Shown: positions 1 through 7,888, counted from the first letter of the stretch. The stretch: DNA of 24,086 nucleotides from JAIVGV01 sp035295985 (GCA_035295985.1 DATHBT010000015.1:1-24086), one strand, 5' to 3'. Numbers and translations: made by a program. Notes: generated by a model not told the origin, from the letters alone.

Positions 1-3000
1 TCTTCGTCAGCGGGTTGACGGTGAAGCGGACGACGCGGCTGACGACGGCTGTCACGGAGGTGTTCGTGCTCGTCGCCGTGCCGCCGTCCGCGCCCGGCGT
101 GATCGTGCCCGGCACGTTCGCGTTCGGCGAGCCGGCCGTGAGCCACTGGTCGCTCACGATGCGGAACTCCGAAGGCCCGTTGGTGAAGCCCTTGACGCGC
201 AGGATGTACTTGAGGCCGCCCTTGACGCGCGCCGTGACGTGCTCGTTGGCGTCCGTGTTGCCCGAGTCGTCGAGCACGACGCCGTCCGCGGTGCGCAGCT
301 CGAAGTCTAGATCGACGGCGGTCGTCGAGCTGAGCTTAGCGTCGATGACGTGCGCGTCCGGCTTGGTCGTGATCTCCACGTCCACCCAGGTGATGTCTTT
401 GGTGAGCGGGTGGCCGTAGGTCTGCGGCAGGCCGAGGTGCGGCTCGCCGGCGGCGATGACGCCGGTGCGCTCCTCGCGGAAAATCGAGTAGGAGGGGATG
501 GGGGCCGCGGTCGGCGTCCCGTCGCCCGCCTGGCTGCCCGTCCCCGTCGTCGAGCCGGCGAGGGCGAAGCCGCGAATCTCTGCGTCGAAGGTGAAGAGCA
601 TCCCGCGCGGGGCGTTGAACTCGAAGCGGCGGCTGCCCGACTCGCCGAGCGCGAAGTTGCGGTTGTAGATGAACGTCGGCGCGGGGCTGGTCACGTCGGC
701 GTTCCTGACCGAGACGGTCGGATCGCTGATGTTCAAGACGCGGAACTCGACGGGGCCGTACACGGTCTTGTCGGTCGAGATCGCGCCGCGCGCGTTCGTG
801 ATGATCTCGTCCATGGAGAAGACGCCGCCCGCGAAGTCCGGGTTCGTGAAACCCCAGTCGAACTGCGTCGTCAGGTTCTGCTTGACGAGGACGGGCCGGG
901 CGGAGCCGGAAAGCTCCGAGACGCCGAGCTGCTGGCCGTTCCTCCCGCCGCCGACGGCGCGCACCACGTACTCGTGGCTGAACAGGTCCTTGATGCCGAA
1001 GGGTGCGAAGATTTCGCTGACGCGGCCATTGTCCACGTAGGAGGTCTGGTTGCCGTCAACGTAGGCGACGTGCGTAAACCCGGTGGTCGTCGTGTCGCCG
1101 TCGTCGTACTCGCGGATCGGGGCGAAGAAGTCGCGGCTGCGGCCGTACTCCGAGGCGAACTGATCCTGGTTCAACTCGCGGCGTCCGGCCATCGCGGGGC
1201 GGCGCTTCAGGACTTCGTAGGCGACCGCGCCCTCGACCGGCTGCCAGGAGACGCGCAGGCTCGTGGCCGAGGCCGGCGCGGCCGTCACGTTCTGCGGCGC
1301 GGGGGGCGCGGCCTGCGAGGCGACGAACTCGGAGACGCCCGTCGAGATGGTGGCGTAGTTGGCGACCGTCTCGCGCGCGTTGACGCCCATCTCGTGCGCG
1401 GCGAAGACCTGCTCGATGAGCGCGCGGTTCTGGCCCGGCGCGTCGTCGTCGCTGGGGTCGGTCGAGTAGAGCATCTGGTCGGCGACGATCATGGCGTCGC
1501 GCGCCTTGACGAAGGTGTCGGGCGCGGTCGTGCCGAGGATGTACATCGAGCCGAGGAAGATGCGCTCGAAGATTTCGACGCCCTTCGAGACCGGCTTGGT
1601 CGGCGTGCCCTCGCGCGGGGTCGGCCGGCGGTAGGTCGTCTCGGACGGGTAGAGGCGGTTGAGCATCTCGCGCACGTCCCAGGTCGTGGACATGTAGATC
1701 TCGCCGTCGTAGTGCTCCTCGGGCAGGTAGTTGTCCGCAGGCGACGTGCCGAAGTCCGAATATTTGAGCGTCGAGCGCGCGCTGCGGATGTAGGCGAGCG
1801 TGTCGGGGTCGCGGCCCGTGTCGCGGTAGCGCTGGCGGAGCAGGTGGCCGCTGACGACGTACTCGCCGAGCGACGGGGTGTTCGTGATGGTGAAGGCCCA
1901 CATGTCGGCCTGCCCCTCGTTCAGCGCGTTCGCCTCGTCGTCGCCTTCGAGGCCGGCGATGGGCGTCGTGATGGCGTGCATGCCCTCGTGGTAGGGGACG
2001 GTGCCTTCCATCGCGGTGTTGTTGTAGAGGTAGCCGTGGCCGTAGAAGGTCGGGTTGGCGGCGACGGGCATCTTCTCGCCGGTGATGTCCTGCACGATGG
2101 CGGTGACGGGGACGGCGATGGCGTTGTCCATGCCGAGCACCTTCAGGTGGAAGTCCGGGTGCGTGACGACGGCCGCCATCTTCTGCGCGTACTGCGGGTC
2201 GTCGTTGGCCGGGAACTGGTTCGTGATGAAGGCGTTGGCGATGTGGACGGTGGCCGGGAGCGGGACGGTCTTGTTCGGGTAGTCGTCCGGGAAGTCGCCC
2301 TGGCCGATGCGGCTGTGCTTCGCGTCGCCGGCGACGTGCAGGTAGTCGATGTACTCGACGAGGTAGGTGGCGAAGAAGAAGGCGTTGATCTCGTCCTGGT
2401 GCTCGGCCGGCTCGGCCAAGTGATCCTTCTCGTTGGTGCGGGCCTCGAAGTTGGCCGGGTCATCCTTGGCGAAGTGCCACGTGCCCTTGGCTGCCTGCGC
2501 GAACGGGAGCTTCGTGGGGAGGATGTTGTTGACGAGCGCGTGCGTGCCGGTCAGCGTGCCGTTCAAACCCGTCACGCGGTTCGTCGGGTCGAACTTGCGC
2601 AGCGTGACGCGCTCCTGACCGCACGGCGCGCCGTTCGGGCCGTTCTCGATGATGCCCTCGTCCTTGAGCCTCTTCGTGATGCAGGGCGACGTGGGGAAGA
2701 TGTCGCCGGTCGATGAGGTCGCCGACTGGTACTTGACGTAGTCGCGGCGGGCGACGATCTCGCCCGTGTGCGCGTCAACCGAGATCATGTAAACGCCGAA
2801 CGGGTTGGTGGAGACCTTCGCCACCTTCCAGACGAGCCGGTAGCCGTCGGCCGTCGGGTAGATGCCGAGCTTCGGCTCGAGCCGTGAGACGGCCGAGGTC
2901 TGCGCGAGGAACGACTCGTAGGTCGGCTTGAGCAGGTCGAGCGCGCTCTGCGGGAGCGCGCGGCTGAACTGCGCGAGATCGGCGTCGGCCGTGCGCGCGG

Positions 3001-3598
3001 CGTCCGATGCGCTGACGGTCGGCTCGGTGCTGACGTTCACGTCGCGGAAGTGCGGGCCGCTCGCCATGATGACCTGATTCTTGGCGTTCATGACGAGGCC
3101 GACGCCGCCGTTGCGCACGTCAACGCCGTTGTGGGTCTGCTGGAAGCGCAGGAGGTGGCCGCCCAGCGCCGCAACGTTCGAGACGAGGCGGAGGTCTGAG
3201 ACTGCCGCGACGCCGAAGAGCGCGGCGTTCTGCGCGATGAAGGCGCGGCCGGCCTCTTCGGGCGTGCCGGTCGAGGGGGCGCTGGCGAAGTCCATCACCA
3301 CGTCGGGCGAGCCGCCGAAGTCGTTCCAGCGAACGGTCGGGTTCGACCCCGCGGCGTTGGCCTTGAAGGTTTCGAGCGCGGCGAGCTGCGCCCCCGTAGC
3401 CTGGCGGACGGCCGCCACCTTCTGCACGGAGTTCAGATCGAAGTCCGGCGCGGGCCGGGTGTAGAGGTCGTCCGGGCGCGCAGTCGCCGCCCCGGCGGTC
3501 GCGGCGGCCTGCGAGCCGGGGGCGAGCAGGGTCGTCAGGATCAAACTCGCGATGATGGCGATGACTACGGCAACGGTGAGCAATCTCGGCCTGCGCAT
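1..3598 (-). CDS. Secreted M36 (fungalysin-type) zinc metalloprotease, 3' part missing at window edge
   Basis: The minus-strand frame is open from an ATG at 3598 to the left edge, about 1199 codons with no stop, so the C-terminus lies outside. A GAGGAGAG ribosome site sits at 3607-3614. The N-terminus is a signal peptide (MRRPR, hydrophobic stretch, cut near SQA). An FTP-type propeptide region lies at about residues 125-175, followed by a typical M36 propeptide end. The zinc site is HEGMH at 537-541 (HEXXH, catalytic E538) with the third ligand E561 in NEGQADMW, the M36 form of this motif. A fibronectin-III-like segment begins near 765, and a PPC-like beta domain lies near the visible end (about residues 1075-1165). 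Known for the family: autoprocessed extracellular endopeptidases of broad specificity. Inferred role: degradation of external protein. The gene is preceded by three 11-bp-spaced CTCAAG repeats. Family assignment is firm; the true length is unknown. Confidence 0.93.
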   Translation of the reverse strand, partial: MRRPRLLTVAVVIAIIASLILTTLLAPGSQAAATAGAATARPDDLYTRPAPDFDLNSVQKVAAVRQATGAQLAALETFKANAAGSNPTVRWNDFGGSPDVVMDFASAPSTGTPEEAGRAFIAQNAALFGVAAVSDLRLVSNVAALGGHLLRFQQTHNGVDVRNGGVGLVMNAKNQVIMASGPHFRDVNVSTEPTVSASDAARTADADLAQFSRALPQSALDLLKPTYESFLAQTSAVSRLEPKLGIYPTADGYRLVWKVAKVSTNPFGVYMISVDAHTGEIVARRDYVKYQSATSSTGDIFPTSPCITKRLKDEGIIENGPNGAPCGQERVTLRKFDPTNRVTGLNGTLTGTHALVNNILPTKLPFAQAAKGTWHFAKDDPANFEARTNEKDHLAEPAEHQDEINAFFFATYLVEYIDYLHVAGDAKHSRIGQGDFPDDYPNKTVPLPATVHIANAFITNQFPANDDPQYAQKMAAVVTHPDFHLKVLGMDNAIAVPVTAIVQDITGEKMPVAANPTFYGHGYLYNNTAMEGTVPYHEGMHAITTPIAGLEGDDEANALNEGQADMWAFTITNTPSLGEYVVSGHLLRQRYRDTGRDPDTLAYIRSARSTLKYSDFGTSPADNYLPEEHYDGEIYMSTTWDVREMLNRLYPSETTYRRPTPREGTPTKPVSKGVEIFERIFLGSMYILGTTAPDTFVKARDAMIVADQMLYSTDPSDDDAPGQNRALIEQVFAAHEMGVNARETVANYATISTGVSEFVASQAAPPAPQNVTAAPASATSLRVSWQPVEGAVAYEVLKRRPAMAGRRELNQDQFASEYGRSRDFFAPIREYDDGDTTTTGFTHVAYVDGNQTSYVDNGRVSEIFAPFGIKDLFSHEYVVRAVGGGRNGQQLGVSELSGSARPVLVKQNLTTQFDWGFTNPDFAGGVFSMDEIITNARGAISTDKTVYGPVEFRVLNISDPTVSVRNADVTSPAPTFIYNRNFALGESGSRRFEFNAPRGMLFTFDAEIRGFALAGSTTGTGSQAGDGTPTAAPIPSYSIFREERTGVIAAGEPHLGLPQTYGHPLTKDITWVDVEITTKPDAHVIDAKLSSTTAVDLDFELRTADGVVLDDSGNTDANEHVTARVKGGLKYILRVKGFTNGPSEFRIVSDQWLTAGSPNANVPGTITPGADGGTATSTNTSVTAVVSRVVRFTVNPLTK

Positions 3599-3670
3599 CT
3601 GTTTATCTCTCCTCAAGTCGGGTGAAAGTCGAAAATGTTCGCTAAATTGCGTCCCTGTCAGGATGGGCGC

Positions 3671-3714
3671 AAAGTAACAGCCGCGGCTTGAGTTAAACTT
3701 GAGGGGGACTTGAG
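3671..3714 (-). promoter_or_regulatory. Triple CTCAAG direct repeat (11-bp period) plus -10-like TACTTT upstream of the M36 protease
   Basis: Read on the minus strand, CTCAAG occurs at 3714-3709, 3703-3698 and 3692-3687, each copy exactly 11 bp after the last. Ten bases after the last copy comes TACTTT (3676-3671), a plausible -10. The protease ATG at 3598 would then have a leader of roughly 65 nt. There is no normal -35, so the repeats occupy the -35 zone, as expected for an activator-dependent promoter of the OmpR/PhoB or SARP kind. The repeats are seen directly; the promoter role is inferred. Confidence 0.6.
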
Positions 3715-3768
3715 GATGCGGCCCCCGCGGGCTTAAGGGCCGAAAAGTAACGAAAACGCAACAAAGGA

Positions 3769-3887
3769 AGCTGTTAGCTATTAGCTGTTAGCTAAAACAG
3801 AAGGCAGCCAAGTCAGAGCACGCGCGCCCTGATTCCTGGCTGCCTTCTGCTTTCTGCCTTCCGGCTAACGGCTAATAGCTAACAGCT
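3769..3887. repeat. Composite intergenic inverted repeat, GCTGTTAGC family, copy 1
   Basis: The outer arms are 17 bp and perfect: 3769-3785 against 3871-3887, built from the motif GCTGTTAGCTATTAGC. Nested inside is a second perfect 13-bp pair, CAGAAGGCAGCCA at 3798-3810 against its complement at 3837-3849, around a 26-nt loop. The outer motif is itself repetitive (GCTGTTAGC and GCTAACGGC variants). A second copy with the same outer motif but a different inner sequence lies at 14994-15107. This suggests a dispersed palindromic element of REP or MITE type. It encodes no protein and carries no transposase. Confidence 0.75.
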
Positions 3888-3896
3888 AACAGCTTT

Positions 3897-3942
3897 AAAA
3901 AAGGAAGCCCCCGCCGCCCCCGACTTGGCGGCGAGGGCCTCC
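3897..3942 (-). terminator. Rho-independent terminator of the orphan minus-strand transcript
   Basis: On the minus strand a 16-bp stem (3942-3927 with 3918-3903, two G-U wobbles, 8-nt loop) is followed directly by six T (3902-3897). It points away from the prolyl isomerase gene, which has its own terminator at 4316-4356. It therefore implies a separate minus-strand transcript that starts between the two terminators. Confidence 0.8.
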
Positions 3943-3990
3943 CCTCGCAGGGCGGCCACCCGTGGGCGGCCAGCCCGCTAGCCTCGACCG

Positions 3991-4131
3991 TCAGTCGCCC
4001 GACGGTGAATCGAAACAGCCGCGCGGGATCGCCGCCCGCCGCTTGCCGCCTGTCGCGGAGGCCGGGCCGGGGCCGCCTGACCCCTTCACGTCCCCGCGCG
4101 GGATTCCTTCGTTTGCGAGGTTGGTTCTCAT
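3991..4131 (-). CDS. Putative 46-residue small protein in an orphan transcription unit
   Basis: An ATG at 4131 is preceded by an AGGAG motif at a spacing of 9 nt. It opens a 46-codon frame that ends at TGA 3993-3991. The product begins MRTNLANEG, contains IPRG twice (EGIPRGDVK and AAIPRGCFD), is rich in Gly, Arg and Pro, carries one Cys, and has no signal peptide or membrane segment. I do not recognise a family. Support for translation is the ribosome site and the position between a promoter-like element (4276-4308) and a strong terminator (3897-3942). Against it are the short length and high GC, which make chance frames common. The transcript may instead be a structured non-coding RNA, since the leader at about 4220-4150 folds into GC-rich hairpins. 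Existence of the transcript is more likely than existence of the protein. Confidence 0.35.
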   Translation of the reverse strand: MRTNLANEGIPRGDVKGSGGPGPASATGGKRRAAIPRGCFDSPSGD

Positions 4132-4275
4132 CTCCGGTAACTCCTGTCGCGAGGCCGCGCCCGCGTCTTCGGCTCCCTCCGAATCCTGCGCGGGCGGGGC
4201 GAGAGTTTTTCAGTCGCCCTTACCTTTTCAGCCCCCCTTTCGGCCGAAAGATTTGCCGCCCTCAATCGTGGCGGG

Positions 4276-4308
4276 AGAATAGCGGCCCGACGTTGAGAAA
4301 AACTTGAG
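4276..4308 (-). promoter_or_regulatory. Double CTCAAG-type direct repeat (11-bp period) plus -10-like TATTCT
   Basis: On the minus strand, CTCAAG (4308-4303), five T, then CTCAAC (4297-4292) give an 11-bp period. Exactly ten bases later comes TATTCT (4281-4276). This matches the sites at 3671-3714 and 19834-19866 in motif, period and spacing to -10. The next start downstream is the 46-codon ORF at 4131, and the unit ends at the terminator at 3897. The promoter function is inferred from position. Confidence 0.55.
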
Positions 4309-4315
4309 CCGCGCG

Positions 4316-4356
4316 AAAAAAAAGAGAGGCGCGATTTCTCTCAGGAAAATCGCGCC
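4316..4356 (-). terminator. Rho-independent terminator of the prolyl isomerase gene
   Basis: A perfect 10-bp stem GGCGCGATTT (4356-4347 with 4337-4328 on the minus strand) with a 9-nt loop is followed by TCTC and eight T (4323-4316). It lies about 90 bp past the stop codon of the parvulin gene. Confidence 0.9.
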
Positions 4357-4444
4357 TTTCGCCTCCGCGCGGGCGGGACGGGGGCAGACTTGAGGTGATT
4401 GCGGTTTCGTTACGGTGCGGGCGGAGACAGGGCTGAAGCGCGGG

Positions 4445-5554
4445 TCACATCGCGGGGAACTCGTCGCGGAGCGCGCCGAAGCGGAAGGGCTCGCGGACGC
4501 GAACCTGCGCGCTCTTCCTCGCGTCGCGCAGCCAGTCTCTCAAGGCCCGCGCCTGTTTGGCGGCCGTGAGGCGGCGGCGGATTTCGGGCGCGGCCTCGGC
4601 GAGTGAGAACGCGCGCGCCGGCTCGCGCGACGCGAGCTTGATGACGTGGAAGCCGAACTCGGTCTCGACGACGGGCGAGACCTGGCCGGGCCGGAGCGCG
4701 AAGGCGGCGGCGTCGAAGGCGGGCGTGTGCGCGCCGCGCGCGAAAGCGCCGAGCGAGCCGCCGCGCTCGCGCGAGGCCGGGTCGTCGGAGTTCGCGCGCG
4801 CGAGCGCGGCGAAGTCCGCGCCCGCGGCGGCGCGGCGGCGCAGCTCCTCCGCCTTCCCGCGCCGCCTGCCCAACTCCTCGCGCGCCGCGGCTTCGAGCGC
4901 CGGGCCGCCCAGGTTCTTCTCGCGCTCCAACTGCTGCCTGATCTGGTTCGGCCGCGCCGCGATCAGCAGGTGCGAGGCCGCGACGCGCTCCGGCCGGCGC
5001 AGCCAGTCCTCGCCTTTGTGCTCCTCGTAATACTTCCCGATCTCTTCGTCGCTGATCTCGACAGCCCTCGCGGCCTCCTCGGTCATCAGCTCGCCGTAGA
5101 TCATGTCGCGCGTGACTTCGCGGTAGTCGTCGCGCGTCAGGTTGTGTTCGGCGAGGTAGGCGGCGAAACGCTCCTCGCCGCCGAGCTTGTCGATCTCCCG
5201 CCGCTCGCGCTCGGCCAGCATCTCCGGCGTGACGCGCAGGCCGCGCCGCTCGGCCTCGTGCGAGATGACGGCGCGGTCGATGAGTTCGGAGACGACGCCC
5301 TCGCGCAGCTCGGCGAGCTTGCGGCGGCCCTCCTCCTTGCCCTCGTCTATGCCGAGCGCCTCGCGGCCGTTGCGGACGAACATCTCGTAAATCTTCACGG
5401 GGATGGCGCGGCCGTTGACGGCGGCGACCGCTTCGCCCGGCGAACGCGACGCCGCGGGCCGCGAGTCCCGTGCGCCCGGCGGGGCGCAGGCGGAGAGCAG
5501 CAGCGCGGCGGCGAGCAGAGAAGCGGTGAGGCGGCGTGCGTGTCGGGTCTGCAT
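4445..5554 (-). CDS. Parvulin-type peptidyl-prolyl cis-trans isomerase lipoprotein (SurA/PrsA-like)
   Basis: The 369-residue product starts with a lipoprotein signal peptide ending in the lipobox LSAC (Cys22), so it is probably membrane-anchored outside the cytoplasm. An SurA_N-like helical chaperone region follows (about 40-185). The parvulin rotamase domain spans roughly 195-310: ASHLLIA opens the fold, SDDPASRERGGSLG and the FGFHVIKL strand close it. A charged helical insertion of about 30 residues separates the first strand from the rest, which is longer than in E. coli SurA parvulin domains. Known role: isomerising X-Pro bonds and chaperoning exported proteins. It lies 92 bp downstream of the dppC-like permease on the same strand and may be read with it, but a GATAAT at 5605-5610 (minus) could serve as its own -10. 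No strong ribosome site is visible at the chosen ATG. Confidence 0.9.
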   Translation of the reverse strand: MQTRHARRLTASLLAAALLLSACAPPGARDSRPAASRSPGEAVAAVNGRAIPVKIYEMFVRNGREALGIDEGKEEGRRKLAELREGVVSELIDRAVISHEAERRGLRVTPEMLAERERREIDKLGGEERFAAYLAEHNLTRDDYREVTRDMIYGELMTEEAARAVEISDEEIGKYYEEHKGEDWLRRPERVAASHLLIAARPNQIRQQLEREKNLGGPALEAAAREELGRRRGKAEELRRRAAAGADFAALARANSDDPASRERGGSLGAFARGAHTPAFDAAAFALRPGQVSPVVETEFGFHVIKLASREPARAFSLAEAAPEIRRRLTAAKQARALRDWLRDARKSAQVRVREPFRFGALRDEFPAM

Positions 5555-5646
5555 GAGTCGCGTTCGGTTAAACCGTCGGGAAGTGCTCCGCGCCGGGCGG
5601 CGCGATTATCGCACGGCGGGCGCGGGGCGAAAATGCTTGAAGTAGC

Positions 5647-6798
5647 TTATGCGCCGCGCGAGTCGCCGCGCAGGCCGTCGCTCGTGAGGCGGACGCCGAG
5701 GACGAAGACGAAGATGGCGACGGCGGGCGAGAGGAGCAACAGCGGGTGGCGCGAGAGCTGCGCCAGATCGGAGGCGCGCGCGAGCATCAGCCCCCAGCTC
5801 GCCTCCGGCTCCTGCACGCCGACGCCGAGGTAGGAGAGCGCCGTCTCGGCCAGCAAAAACGCCGGCAGCATTAGCGACGCCTGCACGACCAGAGGGCGCG
5901 CGGCGTTCGGCAGCACGTGGCGGAAGAGCACGCGCGCGGGAGTTGCGCCGACGGCGACGGCCGCCGTCACGAACTCGCGCGAGCGCAGAGACAGCACCAG
6001 CCCGCGCGCGAGCCGCGCCATCTCGGCCCAACCCAGGGCGACGAAGATCGATATCATCAGGGTGGCCGCGCTACGGGGCGGCATCTGCGGCGGGAAGGCC
6101 GCGCGCGCCGCGAGTATGAGGACGAGCGCGGGCAGCGCCATCATCGCGTCGGCCGCGCGCATCAGCACGGCGTCCGTGCGCCGGCCCGCGTAGCCGGAGA
6201 GGCAGCCGATGAGGACGCCGAGCAGGCCCGCGAGCAGTGTCCCCGCGGGGCCGACGAAGAGCGAGAAGCGCGAGGCGCGCAGCAGCCGCGAGAAGCGGTC
6301 GCGCCCCAACTCGTCCGTGCCGAGCAGCGAGACGCGCGGCGCGTGCGTTTGACGGGAATGTCGCCGGTCGGAAGTCTCATCGGACGCGACGCCGAAGAGG
6401 TGGCGGTCGGCGGCGAAGAGGCCGAAGAGTTTGTAGCTGTGGCCGCGCGGGAAGAGGACGAGCGGGTAGGGTTGCGAGGTCTCTTCTTCGTAGATGCGCG
6501 CGAGCGGGTCGGCGAGCCGGCGGGGATAGACGAAGGGGCGCAGGCGGAGTCGGCCCTCGACGTCGCGGAAGCGGATGACGGACGCGGGCGCTGACGGCTC
6601 GTCGCGCGACTGCGCGCGGTAGTCGTAGGGCGCGAGGAAGTCCGCGAAGACGGCGACGAGGTAAAAGATGGCGACGATGAAAACCCCGATGACGAGTCGG
6701 CCGCGGCGGCGCAGCGCGTGCCGGCCTTCGCGCAGTCGCGCGGCGAAGCGTGCTGTCCCGGCGTCCTTCTCGTCGGCCTGAATCGGGGGCTGATTCAT
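5647..6798 (-). CDS. dppC: Oligopeptide/dipeptide ABC transporter permease, DppC/OppC family
   Basis: The 383-residue inner-membrane protein has a first helix near residue 40, then a long extracytoplasmic segment of about 100 residues, then LGTDELGRDRFSRLL, the hallmark of DppC/OppC proteins, followed by five further helices. The cytoplasmic coupling motif is the EAA loop EFVTAAVAVGATPARVLFRHVLPN-type segment at about 280-300. Together with the DppB-like partner it would form the channel for peptides or other small solutes delivered by the family 5 binding protein. I chose ATG at 6798; a TTG one codon earlier is possible. The upstream permease stop lies 70 bp away, consistent with one operon. 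The long loop between helix 1 and the LGTDELGRD motif is a known variant but longer than in E. coli DppC. The substrate cannot be read from sequence, so the symbol means family only. Confidence 0.92.
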   Translation of the reverse strand: MNQPPIQADEKDAGTARFAARLREGRHALRRRGRLVIGVFIVAIFYLVAVFADFLAPYDYRAQSRDEPSAPASVIRFRDVEGRLRLRPFVYPRRLADPLARIYEEETSQPYPLVLFPRGHSYKLFGLFAADRHLFGVASDETSDRRHSRQTHAPRVSLLGTDELGRDRFSRLLRASRFSLFVGPAGTLLAGLLGVLIGCLSGYAGRRTDAVLMRAADAMMALPALVLILAARAAFPPQMPPRSAATLMISIFVALGWAEMARLARGLVLSLRSREFVTAAVAVGATPARVLFRHVLPNAARPLVVQASLMLPAFLLAETALSYLGVGVQEPEASWGLMLARASDLAQLSRHPLLLLSPAVAIFVFVLGVRLTSDGLRGDSRGA

Positions 6799-6868
6799 CA
6801 AGTCTCTTCGGCCGTCCTCGCCTTCAAAGTGGTCTCGCCGGAAAGAACCGGCGGCGCTGGTCAGCCTG

Positions 6869-7888
6869 TCACACGGTCGGCGCGGCAGCGGCGTCGCCTC
6901 GCGGGCGCGGGGCGGCGCGGCGGTCGCCCTCTTCGCGCAGACGCGGGTCGTTGAGGCGGAGCAGGATGTCGGCGACGAGGTTGCCGAGGAGCACGGCCGT
7001 GGCCGTCAGCATCACGACGGCCATCAGCAGCGGCACGTCGCGGTGGCGCGCGGCCTCCACGCTCAGGCTGCCCAAACCAGGCCAGCCGAGCACCGTCTCG
7101 ACGACGACCGAGCCGCTCAGCACGCCGCCGAGCGAGTAGCCGAAGATCGTGATGAGCGGGTTGAGGGCCGCGCGCATCGCGTGGCGCAGGACGACGGCGC
7201 GCTCGCCGAGGCCCTTGGCGCGGGCGACGCGGACGAAGTCTTCCGAGAGCGCGTCGCGCAGCGACTCGCGGGTCTGCGCGAGGAAGAGTGCGACGAGCGG
7301 GACGGCGAGCACGACGGCCGCCGGCAGCGCGCGTGAGGGGCTGAACACCTCGGCCTCGCCGCCGACGGGGAACAGAGAGGTCGAGACGGCGAGGGCGAGC
7401 GCGGCGAGCGCGAGCACGATGCGCGGCGTGGAGGCGGCGGCGAGGATGAGAACTTCGCTCGCGCGATCCCAGAGGCTGCGCGGTCGGCGCGCGGCCTGTA
7501 TGCCGAGCGAGAGCGCGACCGACCACGCGAGCGCGAGGGCGAGCGCGGCGAGCATTAGCGTCCGCGCGAGCCGCGGCCAGATGATCGCGGAGACGGGCGC
7601 GTGGAAGTGGAAGGAGTGGCCCATGCGCCCGCGCGCGAAGTCTGAGAGCCAGAGCGCGTAGCGTTCGGGCGCTGGGCGGTCGAGTCCGTAAACGCGGCGC
7701 ATCTCCCGGAGCGCGCGCTCGGACACCATCGGATTGGCCGCGAGTTCGGAGAGCGCGTCGCCGCCGGCCGCCGCGAGCAGCGCGAAGGTGACGACCGAGA
7801 CGGCGAGCAGCACCAGCGCGCCCTGCCACGCCCTCGCGGCGACGAGCCTCGCGACCCGCGCGGCCTCGGCTCTCTGCCTCCTCGTCAT
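6869..7888 (-). CDS. dppB: Oligopeptide/dipeptide ABC transporter permease, DppB/OppB family
   Basis: The 339-residue membrane protein has an N-terminal helix near residues 20-40, the DppB-type extracytoplasmic region (YGLDRPAPERYALWL, then GRMGHSF), and five more helices. The EAA coupling segment DFVRVARAKGLGERAVVLRHAMRAALNP is typical of the family and contacts the transporter ATPase. The gene comes first in a minus-strand set with the DppC-like gene and lies divergent to the substrate-binding lipoprotein gene, 179 bp away. No DppD/DppF ATPase is encoded in the window, so the energising subunits must come from elsewhere in the genome. There is no clear ribosome site before the ATG at 7888. 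The C-terminus ends in an Arg/Ala-rich tail. Confidence 0.92.
   Translation of the reverse strand: MTRRQRAEAARVARLVAARAWQGALVLLAVSVVTFALLAAAGGDALSELAANPMVSERALREMRRVYGLDRPAPERYALWLSDFARGRMGHSFHFHAPVSAIIWPRLARTLMLAALALALAWSVALSLGIQAARRPRSLWDRASEVLILAAASTPRIVLALAALALAVSTSLFPVGGEAEVFSPSRALPAAVVLAVPLVALFLAQTRESLRDALSEDFVRVARAKGLGERAVVLRHAMRAALNPLITIFGYSLGGVLSGSVVVETVLGWPGLGSLSVEAARHRDVPLLMAVVMLTATAVLLGNLVADILLRLNDPRLREEGDRRAAPRPRGDAAAAPTV

Noticed and set aside
350..2716. A long plus-strand open frame (788 codons) opposite the M36 protease
   Set aside because: It is rich in Arg, Val, Asp and Gly with no domain pattern and lies antisense to a gene with clear signal peptide, propeptide and zinc motifs. 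In high-GC DNA such antisense frames are expected. The same applies to long antisense frames opposite the S8 protease, the STAND regulator and the solute-binding protein.
3962..4307. Two overlapping plus-strand frames of about 100 codons in the gene-poor gap
   Set aside because: They have Pro/Arg/Ser-rich low-complexity products, no good ribosome site, and run opposite the minus-strand unit that is bounded by a promoter-like element and a terminator.
4389..4394. Another CTTGAG hexamer just past the parvulin gene
   Set aside because: It is a single copy with no partner at 11 bp and no -10 at the right spacing. A CTTGAG at 3612-3617 (minus strand) is likewise single and overlaps the protease ribosome site.
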